A stretch of 64,000 nt of DNA from Owenia fusiformis (taxonomy: Eukaryota; Annelida; Polychaeta; Sabellida; Oweniidae): the NCBI GenBank assembly GCA_903813345.2, contig CAIIXF020000008.1, positions 6,397,341-6,461,340 on the forward strand, read 5' to 3'. The notes below the pieces were generated by a model. It had not been told where the DNA came from. It ran no database searches and worked only from the letters and a program-made list of their open reading frames with translations. Positions 16,781 to 27,900 of the stretch are shown one piece after another. How positions within the stretch are numbered: the stretch's first letter is position 1; each line of letters begins with the position of its first letter. A program made the position numbers and the translations under genes.

Positions 16781-17530
16781 TTGGGTGTCCCAAAAAATGA
16801 ATCACTTTTTGACAAGTATATTCCCAGCAAACGTGGCAAAAGATTATCTGAATAATTTGAAATTTTCTATTGAAGAACTATAGGATATCAGTAGCAAGTG
16901 TTATATATTTGAAAGAGATGGGTGATATATTATGTGAGCATTCTCAAATTAAAAACAGCATGCCAAAATATACAATATCAACGTAACTTAATTGAGTCTG
17001 AAAGAAGCCATTTTTTCAAGCAGATATGATTTTGAGTATTTCCTCCAATGATATCGCCTCCCATGACATAATTATCCAGTCCTTAAATACATATTAGAAG
17101 GAGTGCATTTTTGAGTCAACAATTACATGACTCCAACCCTTACCCTTAATTCCTATATGATCTCTCACCCCATCTTTTCACTTTGAAACAGTTTTCAATA
17201 GCAACCTTATTGCTTTCACTAAAAGGCATCGTAAATCCTTCCAAACTGAAATTTTAGACAGAACTGATTTTGAATACAGAAAACAATTACACAAGTCAAC
17301 AGACTTAACACCCAGACAGGCTTTTTCTATACTAAAACTGATTGACAGATGCCAACAGCTGACAGGGGACATTAACACGATGAAGGTCTCATTGAACTGC
17401 TCTGATACTGGATTTTTATTTTTTAGACATGATGTTTTGAATTTGTTAATACTCGCATTATATGTAACCCATAACCTGTTGCTGAGAAAATACTTCTCAA
17501 AAAGCAATTCACTTTTTTTGGGACACCCGA
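16781..17530. mobile_element. Mariner-type non-autonomous element, 750 bp, TA-flanked
   Basis: The left end TTGGGTGTCCCAAAAAA and right end TTTTTTGGGACACCCGA are inverted copies, followed inward by tgaatcac / caattcac. TA lies outside both ends (16779-16780 and 17531-17532). No transposase motif is recognisable in the interior on either strand, so it is probably a relic or a miniature derivative. Confidence 0.75.
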
Positions 17531-17532
17531 TA

Positions 17533-19028
17533 TATCTCCTGAAATATAAAAAAGTTGACTGGGATATAATTACAGAGATAAAACAGCTTAAACTGTACTT
17601 CTAATAAATATGATTGCAGTATATACTAATGTCAAACATCTGCAACAGCTACTATTAAAATAAAATACTACAAGTATAATGGACTAGCGCATTTAACTAT
17701 CAGATACACTGTTTAGGAAATATCTTAAAATAATTTCAAACACTACAATACAATTTTCACTACTGTACAATGAAAAAGTTGAAATTATCAGTACACTGAA
17801 GCTTAATTCTATTCATGTATTATTGTATTACTTAGTGTTAAGTCTCCAATTACCCTCCAAACAATGGACACTTTTTACACGGGACATGGAAACATAGTAC
17901 TTTTTTCACTGTTTAAATAAGAAAATAATCTTCTCATACTTGTATATACATGTACATCTAAAATTATACTTGACTGCTGAAAAAACTAGATATTAAAAAC
18001 GACTGTATTTGACTATTAGAGCCTCTTATACAGTGCTGTTCATATGTATATATTATATAATACATGTACATTATTTACAATAAACCACAGCCCTGTAGCC
18101 AGGGGGATGGGTTTGGGGGTTTAAAGCGAACCCCACCATCCATACCATACCATACCATACCATACCAAGATTTTTTCAAATTAACGCAGCTTTTCAACAT
18201 TCTGAGCTGCGCACTTTTCAAATAAATGAAATCCCCCTGGTATATTTTTGAAAAGTGAACCCCCAGGCTAAGTGCCTGAACCATGTATTCTCTTCATCTG
18301 CTTATCATATTTTCCTTTCATCTTTCTAATTCAGTGATTTTGGGTAAATACATGAAATATCAGAATATAGATCTATTAGATGCCTTATCAAAAATCAAAG
18401 AAATATGTTACAAATTCTCGATAAAAATACAACAGCAGACCAGGGTTTTCACTATGACACTAAGGAGCACAATCCACTTTAAAATACTTCAAATCTTCTG
18501 AACCCAAAACATTTCAGAATACTTTTTATCAAGTGAACTGTAAATAAAATTGATTACAAATCATTCATGAGGAAAATTTTGGGAGCTCAAAACCCGTATA
18601 ATTTTTGGTGATACATGTAGTTAAATACAGTTATTTGTTGAAAAATGGCTATTGCCTCTTGAAAACCCTTTTGCAGTTAACAATGTATTTCTTATGGAAA
18701 ATAGTTCAAACTGTTAATAAATATTTCAAACCAAAAAATGGAATTTTGAATGCTACATATTTATCATCAAGCTCAGATCATTATAATGTCCAATGCTCAA
18801 TAATAGCCTATAATATAAATATACTGATTCTTCAACGACCTTAGCAGCACCATTTTCTAATTTGCAAGTTCATCAAAAAGTTTTTCGTATTTAGTATACT
18901 ATTTTTCTTTTTTTTCCACACAAACACAAATATAACCAGGGTTACAGTAATTTAAAAATTTGTTAAACACTGATGTACTTATTGTTTCTGTAATCAATTT
19001 CGAGCAAGTAATTTTCTACAGAAACAGG
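17533..19028. other. Convergent spacer, second part; includes the zinc-finger gene's probable 3' UTR
   Basis: AT-rich sequence without a supportable gene. It includes a (CATAC)n run near 18139-18168 flanked by blocks rich in ggggg and cccc (agccagggggatggg, tccccctggta, gaacccccagg) that resemble sequence at 6590-6690 and are probably a degraded repeat. The right part is the likely 3' UTR of the minus-strand zinc-finger gene. Confidence 0.45.
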
Positions 19029-20639
19029 TTAAAACTGTTGTTTCCACATATAGGAGTGGGGGGTGTAGCCTTGGTGTATGTTGCCAGCAGCAGATGGTGC
19101 TTTTGTGGTAGATGGTATTGAATCAGATATACTGGGTGAATTAGCTTGGGCAAGGTGAAGGGGAAGGCCAACTCTCTCCGTTCTTAGGTCAGAACGCATA
19201 CGTTCTGTCATAACAGTAACCTGTGGCCTAATTGGTGCGCCATTTGAGGCGTCACGGGAGTTTACACCTCCATTAGTATTGCAGTATGAAGATAGCTGAT
19301 TAGCTGCTGTGGCCACAGTTGGTGGGATTGGTGGAGAGACTGTGCTGTACCCCTGAGTGATGTTACTCAAGGAAAGTGGTACACTTGTTGATGTGCCAGC
19401 CAGCAGATTATACGCCTGACTCATATGACTGGATAGAGGGGATTGAAGGGGCACCGGGACGTTAATTCCACTCTGGGGGTACCTCTGGATCGCACCAGCA
19501 GCACTCTGTACTACTGAATCATTCAGGGGTATAGGAGAGCCATTTTCAGCAGGGGATGAGTTATTACTCAAGCGATGTTGGTTTTCTCTTAATTTAGCAC
19601 TAGCTTTGATGTATGCCAGATGTGCCTCAACCTGTGAGCCGTTATCTTCTAGAGGGTTACAACCCATAGCAGCAAGCAAAGCGGCATCATTCATATCGCT
19701 TGATAGACGTTTCTTCTGGGGTAAAATAGATCTTGGGAGGGGTGCAGATGCAGGTACAGGTGGTGCCTCCACTGGTTTTGAGTTCTCAGCAGATTCAGGG
19801 CTTTCAGATTTGATACAACGAAGTGGTGATACTTCACCAGTGAGTTGACCAGCAGTTGGGAACACCGGGGGGGACTGGGCTAAAGATTGAGCAACTTTAT
19901 ACGACTCACTTGCCATGTATTTGTCCATTAAATGTTTCTTCGTTTTTGTTATTACAGCAGCAGTCTTTTCTTCAATTTTTACTTCCTCGCGTGCAGCTTC
20001 AACAACGCTGTCAATAGCCTCGTCAATATGTTTACTTATAACATCTGGATCAGGGCAGTCAAACTTCAACTTCTTTTTTACCATCTGTGGACTGTCGAGA
20101 TCCACTGGTCCTTTCTCTCGATCAGCAGCTTCAAAATCATCTGTGATCATTTTACATTTCTTTTCATGCCTTTGCAACTGGTCTTTTCGCTTAAATGCAG
20201 CATCACATGCATGACATACAAATGTCCTTGATGGAGAGTCAGAAGTATGCACTCTTTTAGTGTGATTATTCAAGTGGTCTTTTCGACTAAATACTTCATT
20301 ACAGATACTGCATTCAAATGGTCTGGAGTCCGAGTGCAGTCTCATATGACGTTGCATGTGGTCCTTCCTTGCAAATGCCTTCTCACAGAAATCACAAGGA
20401 AACGGTTTTATTGTTGAGTGAACAGCCATATGTTTAGATAAATGATCAGAGCGCTGGAACTCCTTTCCGCAATCTACGCAAACATGTGGTTTCTTAGTGC
20501 TATGACTTAGAATATGCTTGTCTAGGGTATTTGTACGAGAAAATCTTTTCCCACATTCTGGACATTCAAGGGAGCCCTTGCTCTTTGATGGCGTTGAGTG
20601 CTCCCCATTGATCGGTTCATCTAGCTGGGCTGATGCCAT
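19029..20639 (-). CDS. C2H2 zinc-finger protein, 536 aa, single coding exon, orthology not recognised
   Basis: A probable nuclear DNA-binding regulator. Five fingers lie in tandem near the N-terminus: about residues 24-46 (CPEC...HILSH), 52-74 (CVDC...HMAVH), 80-102 (CDFC...HMRLH), 108-131 (CSIC...HTKRVH) and 139-161 (CHAC...HEKKC, a C2HC variant). Helix starts SRTNTLDKH, QRSDHLSKH, ARKDHMQRH, SRKDHLNNH and KRKDQLQRH give unusually uniform RKDH-type contacts. Linkers are only partly TGEKP-like (STKKPH, STIKPF, SDSRPF). Residues from about 165 are low-complexity, rich in Ser, Pro, Ala and Gln, without a KRAB, BTB or SET domain. The start is the first ATG after a GTGTTTCAG acceptor at 20654-20655, so an upstream leader exon is likely. 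I could not assign it to a named vertebrate gene; an invertebrate-restricted factor is possible. Confidence 0.88.
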   Translation of the reverse strand: MASAQLDEPINGEHSTPSKSKGSLECPECGKRFSRTNTLDKHILSHSTKKPHVCVDCGKEFQRSDHLSKHMAVHSTIKPFPCDFCEKAFARKDHMQRHMRLHSDSRPFECSICNEVFSRKDHLNNHTKRVHTSDSPSRTFVCHACDAAFKRKDQLQRHEKKCKMITDDFEAADREKGPVDLDSPQMVKKKLKFDCPDPDVISKHIDEAIDSVVEAAREEVKIEEKTAAVITKTKKHLMDKYMASESYKVAQSLAQSPPVFPTAGQLTGEVSPLRCIKSESPESAENSKPVEAPPVPASAPLPRSILPQKKRLSSDMNDAALLAAMGCNPLEDNGSQVEAHLAYIKASAKLRENQHRLSNNSSPAENGSPIPLNDSVVQSAAGAIQRYPQSGINVPVPLQSPLSSHMSQAYNLLAGTSTSVPLSLSNITQGYSTVSPPIPPTVATAANQLSSYCNTNGGVNSRDASNGAPIRPQVTVMTERMRSDLRTERVGLPLHLAQANSPSISDSIPSTTKAPSAAGNIHQGYTPHSYMWKQQF

Positions 20640-21614
20640 CTTGGATGTTCAAACTGAAACACATTAAAAGAAAATATTACTTATATTAACTTTGTAAACA
20701 ATAAACAGATTATGGCTATGTATTTACATAACATATAATACATATGCCCAAAATTATAGAAATATTCTAACTGGACTGGAGTTATCTTAAGTTTTTGGAA
20801 AGTTTTAATTTTGGTGGATTTCGAGAAGATTTCATCTAGATTTTGAATCATTTCATATGAACCAGAAACAAAAATTGATGAAAGCTAAAACGGCAAATTA
20901 AAACTGCTCACAGTACTGTCTTTTATAATTAATTTGTGAATAGCACTGGTGATATGAATGCATTCAATACTAATCATGCTCATAGAAATATGTATGTGAG
21001 TTATCTCATTTCATCATTCATAGCAGGAGTTTCATAAGTAACAGGTAGCAGGTGATACCTCCAGTTGTATTTACCAAATTACATTATATTGTTGTAATTA
21101 AAGTTTGCAATAACCAGCCTATTGTTTTCATTTGTTTTGCTATTTGTCAGAAATGTTGATGAAACCCTAGCATAGTTAATCAATCAATGGACTGACCTTA
21201 TATATAAATTGGCTCATTGATACTAATGATAATATACATTCTATATAATTCTAGTTTATGAGTTTTCTGTTAAATAGAGTATGATTCATTTCTTTATGTA
21301 ACATAATTCTAGTACATAATTTGCTTATACTTTATTTCAAAGGGTGATTAAGACCATAGTTTTAGTTGAAAGGAGAATGTTTGATGTCTTGCAAAGATTA
21401 GAATTGTATTGTCACTTGCTTTATGCCTTAAAGATGGGCAACATGATAACCAATATATTTACCAGCAAATACCTCCTCTGTTAAAGTGGCAACAAGGCCT
21501 GTAGAAAGATAAATTGAAAAGATTCACTTTTTCTGAGCTGTCAGGCAGTCAGGGTAATGTTTGGCTTAACATGTATATCTATTTCAGCATTTAGAAGTGT
21601 AAATTAAGCTTAAC

Positions 21615-22438
21615 CAGTGTTCGCGCTAGCCATTTAAATTTCTGAGTCCCAGGGAAGCAACACATTTGAAAAATGTGAGTCCCGTCTAATTTTTTTTGCG
21701 TCCCTCATATTTTGTTACCAAAGTGAAAGTAAAGTGGGCGATAATAGAGTGCTTCCGCTAAAACGGGATAAAAATGACATGTATTGTAATTCTATGCATT
21801 CTCCCGATAAATATCTATCATTTGGTCTTTTTCACACAATTCTTTACTAATGCTATACCAAAATTCTCCGAAATGAATGAAAGAAATATTCAAATTAAGA
21901 GTTGTTTTCACATTTTACCAACCAGCGATCTTCAAGGTCGTGTCAAGGTCGTGAACTTTTTGTTTCTTTTTATAACATTTCTCCTTACTCTGACGACTTT
22001 TAGATGAAAAACGTTGATCTATCATTAAATAAGTATATTGATGTATAACATTAGATCGATATCTAACGGTTCCTAGTGGAAGTAATTAAGGTTATTGTGA
22101 AAAACAAGTCTCAATTCTCAATTTTGAAACTAATGTTTGCGTACAACAGATTATGCAGCTTCGGTATACTCCGGAATGACTAGAAACCCCGTGAATATAC
22201 TGAGACACTTCGGTAGCCAATTAGATTTGCCGACATAAACATTATCGAGATCAAGGAAGTAGACGATTTGAAAATTCTTCAGAAAATCATGTTTTATCAC
22301 TTCTACGCTGCAGTAAAAGTTACCTAATGGTGGTGTAGAATCTTTGCGTCCCAAGGATGTAAGTTATTTCTGATTTTTCCGTCCGACCTCTTGAAATTTC
22401 CGTAAAAACGAGAAAAAACGGCGTCAACGCGAACACTG
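21615..22438. mobile_element. hAT-like non-autonomous element, 824 bp, with 7-bp target duplication
   Basis: It begins CAGTGTTCGCGCTAG and ends ...CAACGCGAACACTG, inverted over about 12 bases. The direct repeat gcttaac flanks it at 21608-21614 and 22439-22445. CAGTG ends with a duplication near 8 bp suit the hAT superfamily. Subterminal gagtccc / tgcgtccc motifs occur at both ends. No transposase is recognisable inside. Confidence 0.8.
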
Positions 22439-23956
22439 GCTTAACGTTTCCATAAGATGAGTGTCACTTATATATTTTTATATATACTACATTTCAAGAT
22501 TTTAACTGCAGGAACTTCAGCTGAATAGCATTCATTAATGAAAATAGATGTTAGCCTTGATGAAATATCCAAACTTCAATATATTTTGACACTAGGTCCA
22601 TGATCGTTATATACGTCTCAGAACTAATTGTTCAACTTTGAATCTTGATGGCAGTTTTCTCATTGGAAAAACAATCTATTAATAGCCTATAGAGTGGGCT
22701 ATTCTGAATCTGATGATGAATTAATTAATGTACAGGCAACTCCATTTTTTGCAATCTGTAGAAGCTTTCCAAGGCAACAATAGGCTATATTTGACACCAA
22801 TATATAATAACAGAAAGTCATGAAATCAAATAAGATAAGGGTTCACGTCCTGTAATATAGTATATACTAGGCAGCGGGTAGTTTATAACTAAACTGTGTG
22901 CAGGGTAGCGATTAAAATTCTGAAGTGAAAAAATGGAAGCTGTTTTCAAATTTTGTAATCAAGACCACTTTAAAATTCGATTCATTTTTGGCAAATATCG
23001 AGATTGCATTCTGGGAGAAAAACCTCCTTGGATGTTAATCAAATTTCTGAACATACTGAACTACCTTACATTCATGTTATCCCGTCCTTGAAGCAAGGCC
23101 CGCGTAAAAAACACAATACTCGAAAAAATGGATTTGGAATGTCAAATGAAGCATACTTACCCAACCTATCTAGCATACTAATTATACATATGTATCTGTA
23201 ACTGTTGTGTCATAGATTTACTCTTGAGGTCGGAAACTTGAAACTCTTGCTTACTTGATAATAAGGAAGTGGAGCTTCATAAACAAAAGGCAGCACTAGA
23301 TCTATAGTACCTGGTGTTTGGTTGACACAGGATTCTGTACGAATAGTCAACCACTAAACCAATTAGTCTTGTGAATCTTAATTTTACAGAACATTTTCCA
23401 TGAAACTTTCAGGCAGAAGGAAATGAAAATTGGTAAGTAAACTAGATCACCAAATATGCCGCTAATTGTGCTGTTTTATACTGAATCTATTAGTTTTATT
23501 ACACTCTCTACATATTTAAGTATGTGATACTTACCTAATTATGGCGAAGATACCGATATGAAGCTGATATTTTCACGGAATATACTGGCACAGTTTCACC
23601 CCTCCCTCTTTGTGCAGTTTTCTACTTACGAATAATCATATCGCTAACTCGATCTAGCGAGTTTTAGACCGGAAATGAAGTTGAAAATGAAAACGTTTGA
23701 CTTTATCAAGTATTTCTATCAAGTATTATTGGCCTAACTCCACGTCTTAGTCATATTTGTATACGGTAGGGATGAACCTCTCGACTTCAAAGGCAATTAC
23801 TGAAATATCCATGTATGCTTTAGCCGAAATTTGATCCAAAAAATATTCTTTCAAAAATTCTTTTATTTTTTTATTTTTATTTCAATTCAATTCAAAACAT
23901 GAATTCAACATTGTACATGCAAGACGAGTAACACCCCCCTCAGAGGGGAAATAAGA

Positions 23957-24606
23957 GTGCATGGGCGAGTGCATTACTGCATATTAATTGCATGGGCGAG
24001 TGCATTACTGCATATATACAAAAACATAGAACTTATTGAAAATGTGCAAAGAAGAGCTACACGTATTATCCCATCCCTGAGAGAACTATCGTATTCAGAA
24101 AGGCTCAGAACTTTAGATCTAACAACCCTAGCCTATAGGAGACTTAGAGGCGACATAATAGAAACTTTCAAGTATATGAACAACTTATATGATGTGAATA
24201 GCCTAGACATATTCCCAATCCAACAGAATAGAAACACAGGACCAACACTAAGAAGAGCAAACACACAGATGCTCAGAAAATTCCACTGCTCAACGACAAA
24301 CAGACAAAACACCTTCAGCCAGCGAGTGATAAGACAATGGAATGCACTCCCTGAATTCGTAATTAGGGCTGATAATACCAACACTTTCAAAAACAGGCTA
24401 GACAAACACTGGATGGATCATCCAATGAAATTAGACCACAACATTGATTATGGCTATGTACATAGGTAGTTGGGGAAACTTGACTTTTTAACTTTTTATG
24501 CAACAATCTAAGGACAATGAGGTCCTTGCAATGATCGATTAACAGGCAAGCATGCCTATAAATCGTAATTCACTTATAATCTTATAATCTTATAATATAA
24601 AAAAAA
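23957..24606 (+). mobile_element. 5'-truncated non-LTR retrotransposon (LINE), C-terminal ORF2 remnant plus 3' tail
   Basis: An open frame at 23957-24469 encodes the region downstream of the reverse transcriptase domain in CR1/Jockey-like elements: IENVQRRATRIIPSLRELSY, then ERLRTLDLTTLAYRRLRGD and FSQRVIRQWNALPEFVI. It begins where the copy is truncated, so the first ~10 residues are probably flanking sequence. Just upstream, a 28-bp block (gcatgggcgagtgcattact...) is directly duplicated at about 23960-24015. The element ends in a short 3' UTR and a microsatellite-like tail of about three aatcttat units followed by A-rich sequence, typical of LINE 3' ends. The frame has no internal stop, so the insertion may be fairly young. 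It cannot transpose by itself. Confidence 0.85.
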
Positions 24607-24740
24607 TGCGCAGACCTCCCCCCCGCACTCTTGTCTTATACTTACTTCCTGCGAAAGCTATGTGGATTTTGATATAATAGGTTATTATTCAGTGCACTTG
24701 GACAGCTAAATAACAGTGACCTTTAAAACATGAATAATGA

Positions 24741-25137
24741 GATCTGTGGCTTACTTTTGGTCTCTAACGGTGTCTTACATCAGTATCATCAATCCGTGCA
24801 AGTATTGGAGCGCTGAAATACTTCTTTTTCGATCAAGACTTGTAAATTGTTCATCGAGTGAATGTTTTTTCGACCCATTTCCAATATTGCGGTTTGCTAG
24901 GAGCGAGATACGCAACGAACGAAATGAATTTTGAGAATGAGTTAGGTTCGGACTTCCGACAAACTACGAAAATGTCTGAGCAGAAAACGCCATATTGGAT
25001 TTTGGCAGAAAGAACATTCACTCGACTAACAATTACAAGTCTTGATCGAAAAGGAAGTACTTCCGCGCTCCAATACTTGCACGGAAGGATGATAATGATG
25101 TATGACATAGTTAGAGAACAAAGGTAAGCCACGGATC
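24741..25137. mobile_element. Hairpin miniature element, about 148-bp imperfect arms
   Basis: Left arm 24741-24888 (gatctgtggcttac, tctctaac, gtgcaagtattggagcgc, cgatcaagacttgtaa) is mirrored by right arm 24990-25137 (ttacaagtcttgatcg, gcgctccaatacttgcac, gttagaga, gtaagccacggatc). The spacer is about 100 bp. Short overlapping frames on both strands come from the symmetry. Confidence 0.8.
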
Positions 25138-25206
25138 AACTTAATTCATATTTCAAGGGTTGGCTGTCATTGTAGAGATAGTGGGAAGTTTCTTAGCGGC
25201 CTTTGT

Positions 25207-25354
25207 CACAGGAAGTTGTATCAAGTCCTTTTTGGGCCTTTTGGTTTTTTTGCCCCTCCCCTCTCTCAGAAGAGATGTATTCACCTCTTCTGAGAGTGGG
25301 GAAGGGCAAAAAGCTCCGTTAAGGCCCAAAAATGACTTGATACAACTTCCTGTG
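25207..25354. mobile_element. Second hairpin element, about 70-bp arms
   Basis: cacaggaagttgtatcaagt (from 25207) pairs with acttgatacaacttcctgtg (to 25354). The inner part cccctctctcagaagag pairs with ctcttctgagagtgggg around an eight-base loop. A few indels are present in the middle. It lies 70 bp from the previous hairpin. Confidence 0.75.
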
Positions 25355-25795
25355 GCCTTTGTATTACACTTATCTCTGTGGACATTTGTTATCTGGGGTA
25401 CACAAAAATGAGAGAATGGCCATCGAAAAATAGATATGTCAGAGAATTAGATGATGGGTACAGGTTGGGCCAATAAAAGGTAATCAAACAAATGTTACTA
25501 GCATGGGTTTAAAGAGCAATTGTACTTGGTAGAATGAAGAACATTTGAAACAAGTTTTAATATTGCCAAATATGATTTTGAACTCATGCTGAATGATTGA
25601 GTTATTAACATTTGTTGTGGTTACCTTTTTTGGCTCAACCTGTATTAGATGGCTTAGGTACCTTAAATTTGAAGCTATATAGTAAAAATGCTAGGGTATA
25701 CATTCAGCTTTTGAATTAAATAAATATTTGTCGAGTTGTAGGGCCATTACATTACTGTATATTGAATTGATTTTTCCAGTGTGAATTGCTGAATC

Positions 25796-26461
25796 ATGAG
25801 TCAAGAATTCCCACCCACACCACAACAGATCGATGACATCCCTGTCAAACAGGACAACCCACTCATTCAAATAACAGCGTCAAAAGCTGAAATTGATCGA
25901 AGAATCTCAGCCTTTATAGAACGAAAACAAACTGAGATAGACAGTAATAACAGGCGGGAATTTTGCCATCCAGTATCCTCAAATGAAGACCCATCTACGG
26001 TAAATAGCTGCGCTCGTACTGATGCCATGTTAGTGCCCCGGGGTGGTGGAAGTAGTCATATCAAAGTTTCACAAGTGATGAACCCATATGGCCCACAGGG
26101 TCAGAGAAAATCTGACAACGAAACAGAGGGGAATTCTAAAGCCATGTGTGCAGATGGTATAGAGGAACGACTCAGAAATATGGAAGTCCACTTAAACATT
26201 GATGATGAAATGATAAGTGCTAACCCAAAAAGACAGAATGTGTATGAACGTCTTCGACATTTGGAGAATCGGATTCTTTATCTCGAAGGAGTATCTCCAG
26301 AGTATTTCCATAGTAACAGTGGGCCGCCATCAAAAAGAATGAAGCACAATCATCCGACACGTCTCAAACTTGACCATCAGAATCTATCAATCGGGGACAT
26401 TGACAAACGTATCGCTCAGCTTCAAGCGACACTAAGTAAAAAAACTATGATGCCTTATTGA
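25796..26461 (+). CDS. MBIP: MAP3K12-binding inhibitory protein 1 (MBIP), short form, single coding exon
   Basis: In other animals MBIP binds and inhibits the kinase DLK (MAP3K12) and is a stable subunit of the ATAC histone acetyltransferase complex. The 221-aa product keeps the conserved core: KAEIDRRISAFIERKQTEID, NNRREFC, SCARTDAM, then SHIKVSQVMNPYGPQ, GIEERLRNMEVHLN and the coiled-coil RLRHLENRILYLEGVSPEYF, ending with IDKRIAQLQATLSKK. Human MBIP is about 344 aa; its first ~125 residues are represented here by only ~26 (MSQEFPPTPQQIDD...). A TTTTTCCAG acceptor at 25779 starts this exon 16 nt before the ATG, and no in-frame coding upstream exon was recognised. Either the N-terminus is truly short or a further coding exon exists upstream. 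AATAAA at about 26940 would give a 0.5-kb 3' UTR. Confidence 0.92.
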   Translation: MSQEFPPTPQQIDDIPVKQDNPLIQITASKAEIDRRISAFIERKQTEIDSNNRREFCHPVSSNEDPSTVNSCARTDAMLVPRGGGSSHIKVSQVMNPYGPQGQRKSDNETEGNSKAMCADGIEERLRNMEVHLNIDDEMISANPKRQNVYERLRHLENRILYLEGVSPEYFHSNSGPPSKRMKHNHPTRLKLDHQNLSIGDIDKRIAQLQATLSKKTMMPY

Positions 26462-26670
26462 TAGTTCAAAATATTTGTGACATCACTGTCACAGAAGAAC
26501 AGGCTTGATATAGAAAACTAATAGATGAGCATATCATGGTCTCATAGTTTGTGTGTTTGTTCTTCATTTTCAGCCTGTTTAATTTTTGTAATTTGACAAA
26601 TTAAATCTTTGCCAAAATGTCCAGGTAGTACATTTCTCTGTTCAATTATAGAATTGCATTTTAACAAGAT

Positions 26671-26810
26671 CACGGGTATTAACCAGACCTCATGATACTG
26701 TGAGCGTCATGTCTGAAGCAAGGATATGAATTAGGGAGCTCGGTGAAATGTTCAGCTCAATGTGGATCCTCAATTGCTCATGCGTTGTTGTGGTCTGGCT
26801 AGTACCCGTG
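26671..26810. mobile_element. Miniature inverted-repeat element in the MBIP 3' UTR, related to 49049-49165
   Basis: CACGGGTATTAACCAGAC at the left and GTCTGGCTAGTACCCGTG at the right are imperfect inverted ends. Shared internal blocks (catgatact, cagctca.tgtggatcct) occur in the copy just after the SPRTN stop codon. Confidence 0.7.
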
Positions 26811-27125
26811 ATTATGGTATGAAGAAACAAGATTTTTGATAGTTTTGTAGTACTTTATATTAATTTTGGTGCTAATGTATTTCAAGACTGCAACAAATTA
26901 ATGGTGGATACTACTGAAAAATATGTTCTGACAAGTGTAAATAAAATGTTATGATTCAGTGATTTTTTTGTTATATCATGCAGCAACTAGCAAATCAAAA
27001 ATGACTAGAAAAACAGCAACTCCACAGAGTAGCAAATCCCACCGAACAAAACATATTATGCTTATTATCGCTAGTGTAAATGTTGAAATGTTTGTGCACT
27101 TTGTGATAGAAGCATGAAATTTGGC

Positions 27126-27900
27126 ACAAAGTTAGTTTATACCATTGTGAACTAGGCATCATCATATAAAATTTGAACCAAATCCGTTCACTGGTATATG
27201 AGTTATCAAAGATTACATTTTTTACGAAAATTGTCCGCCATCTTGAAATTCAGCCGCCATCTTGAAAATTATTTCTTGAACAGAGCTATTGTGTCCCTAG
27301 GCATAATCATATAAAATTTCAACCAAATCTGTTCACTGGTATTTGAGTTATAAAAGATTACGTTTTTTACGAAAAGTTGCCGCCATTTTGAAATTAAGTG
27401 GCCATCTTGAAAAATTTTTGTCGAACATAGCTACTGTGTCCCTTAGCATCATCATATAAAATTTGAACCAAATCCATTCACTGGTATTTGAGTTATCAAA
27501 GATTACATATTTTTACGAAAAATGGCCGCCATTTTGAAATTAAGCGGCCATCTTGAAAATCTCTTTTTGAGCGAAACTCCTTTGTCCCTAGGCATCAGCA
27601 TATCAAATTTGAACCAAATCTGTCAACCTGTATTTGAGTTATCAACGATTTCATTTTTTACGAAAAATGGCGGCCATTTTGAATTGAGCGACCATATTGA
27701 AAATTCCTTCTCGAGCAGAGGTGGGATAATTACCTTGGTAACACACTGTATCCCGTCCTTTAATGATATAGGTCAACAAAGCATTTCAATTTATGACAAA
27801 ATGTTATCATTTTCTGGGGCAATCCCTCCCTATCTGGCTATTGTCCAGTTGTCCCGATGCATCAGCATATAAAATTTGAACCAAATATGTCAATTGGTAT
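27126..27900. repeat. Tandem array, about 5 copies of a 145-bp unit with GCCGCCAT(C/T)TTGAAA cores
   Basis: The landmark ataaaatttgaacc recurs near 27166, 27311, 27456 and 27602 (145-146 bp) and again near 27869 after an extra insertion. Each unit has a ttgagttatcaaagatta block and two ggccgccat-type motifs in tandem. A related but different gccgccattttg array is at 45040-45700. Confidence 0.85.

Larger units (their letters stand above)
20654..25779. other. Divergent spacer between the zinc-finger gene and MBIP, with several mobile elements
   Basis: About 5.1 kb between head-to-head genes. It should hold both promoters and both non-coding first exons, since each gene has a 3' splice site just upstream of its ATG. 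It also holds the hAT-like element (21615-22438), a truncated LINE (23957-24606) and two hairpin elements (24741-25137, 25207-25354). No further protein gene is supported. Confidence 0.5.

Noticed and set aside
17178-17507. 109-aa minus-strand frame inside the mariner-type element
   Set aside because: No DDE/D transposase motif on this strand; it reads from the inverted end inward and is not convincing.
19606-20231. Plus-strand frames opposite the zinc-finger gene
   Set aside because: Antisense shadows of a clearly coding reading frame.
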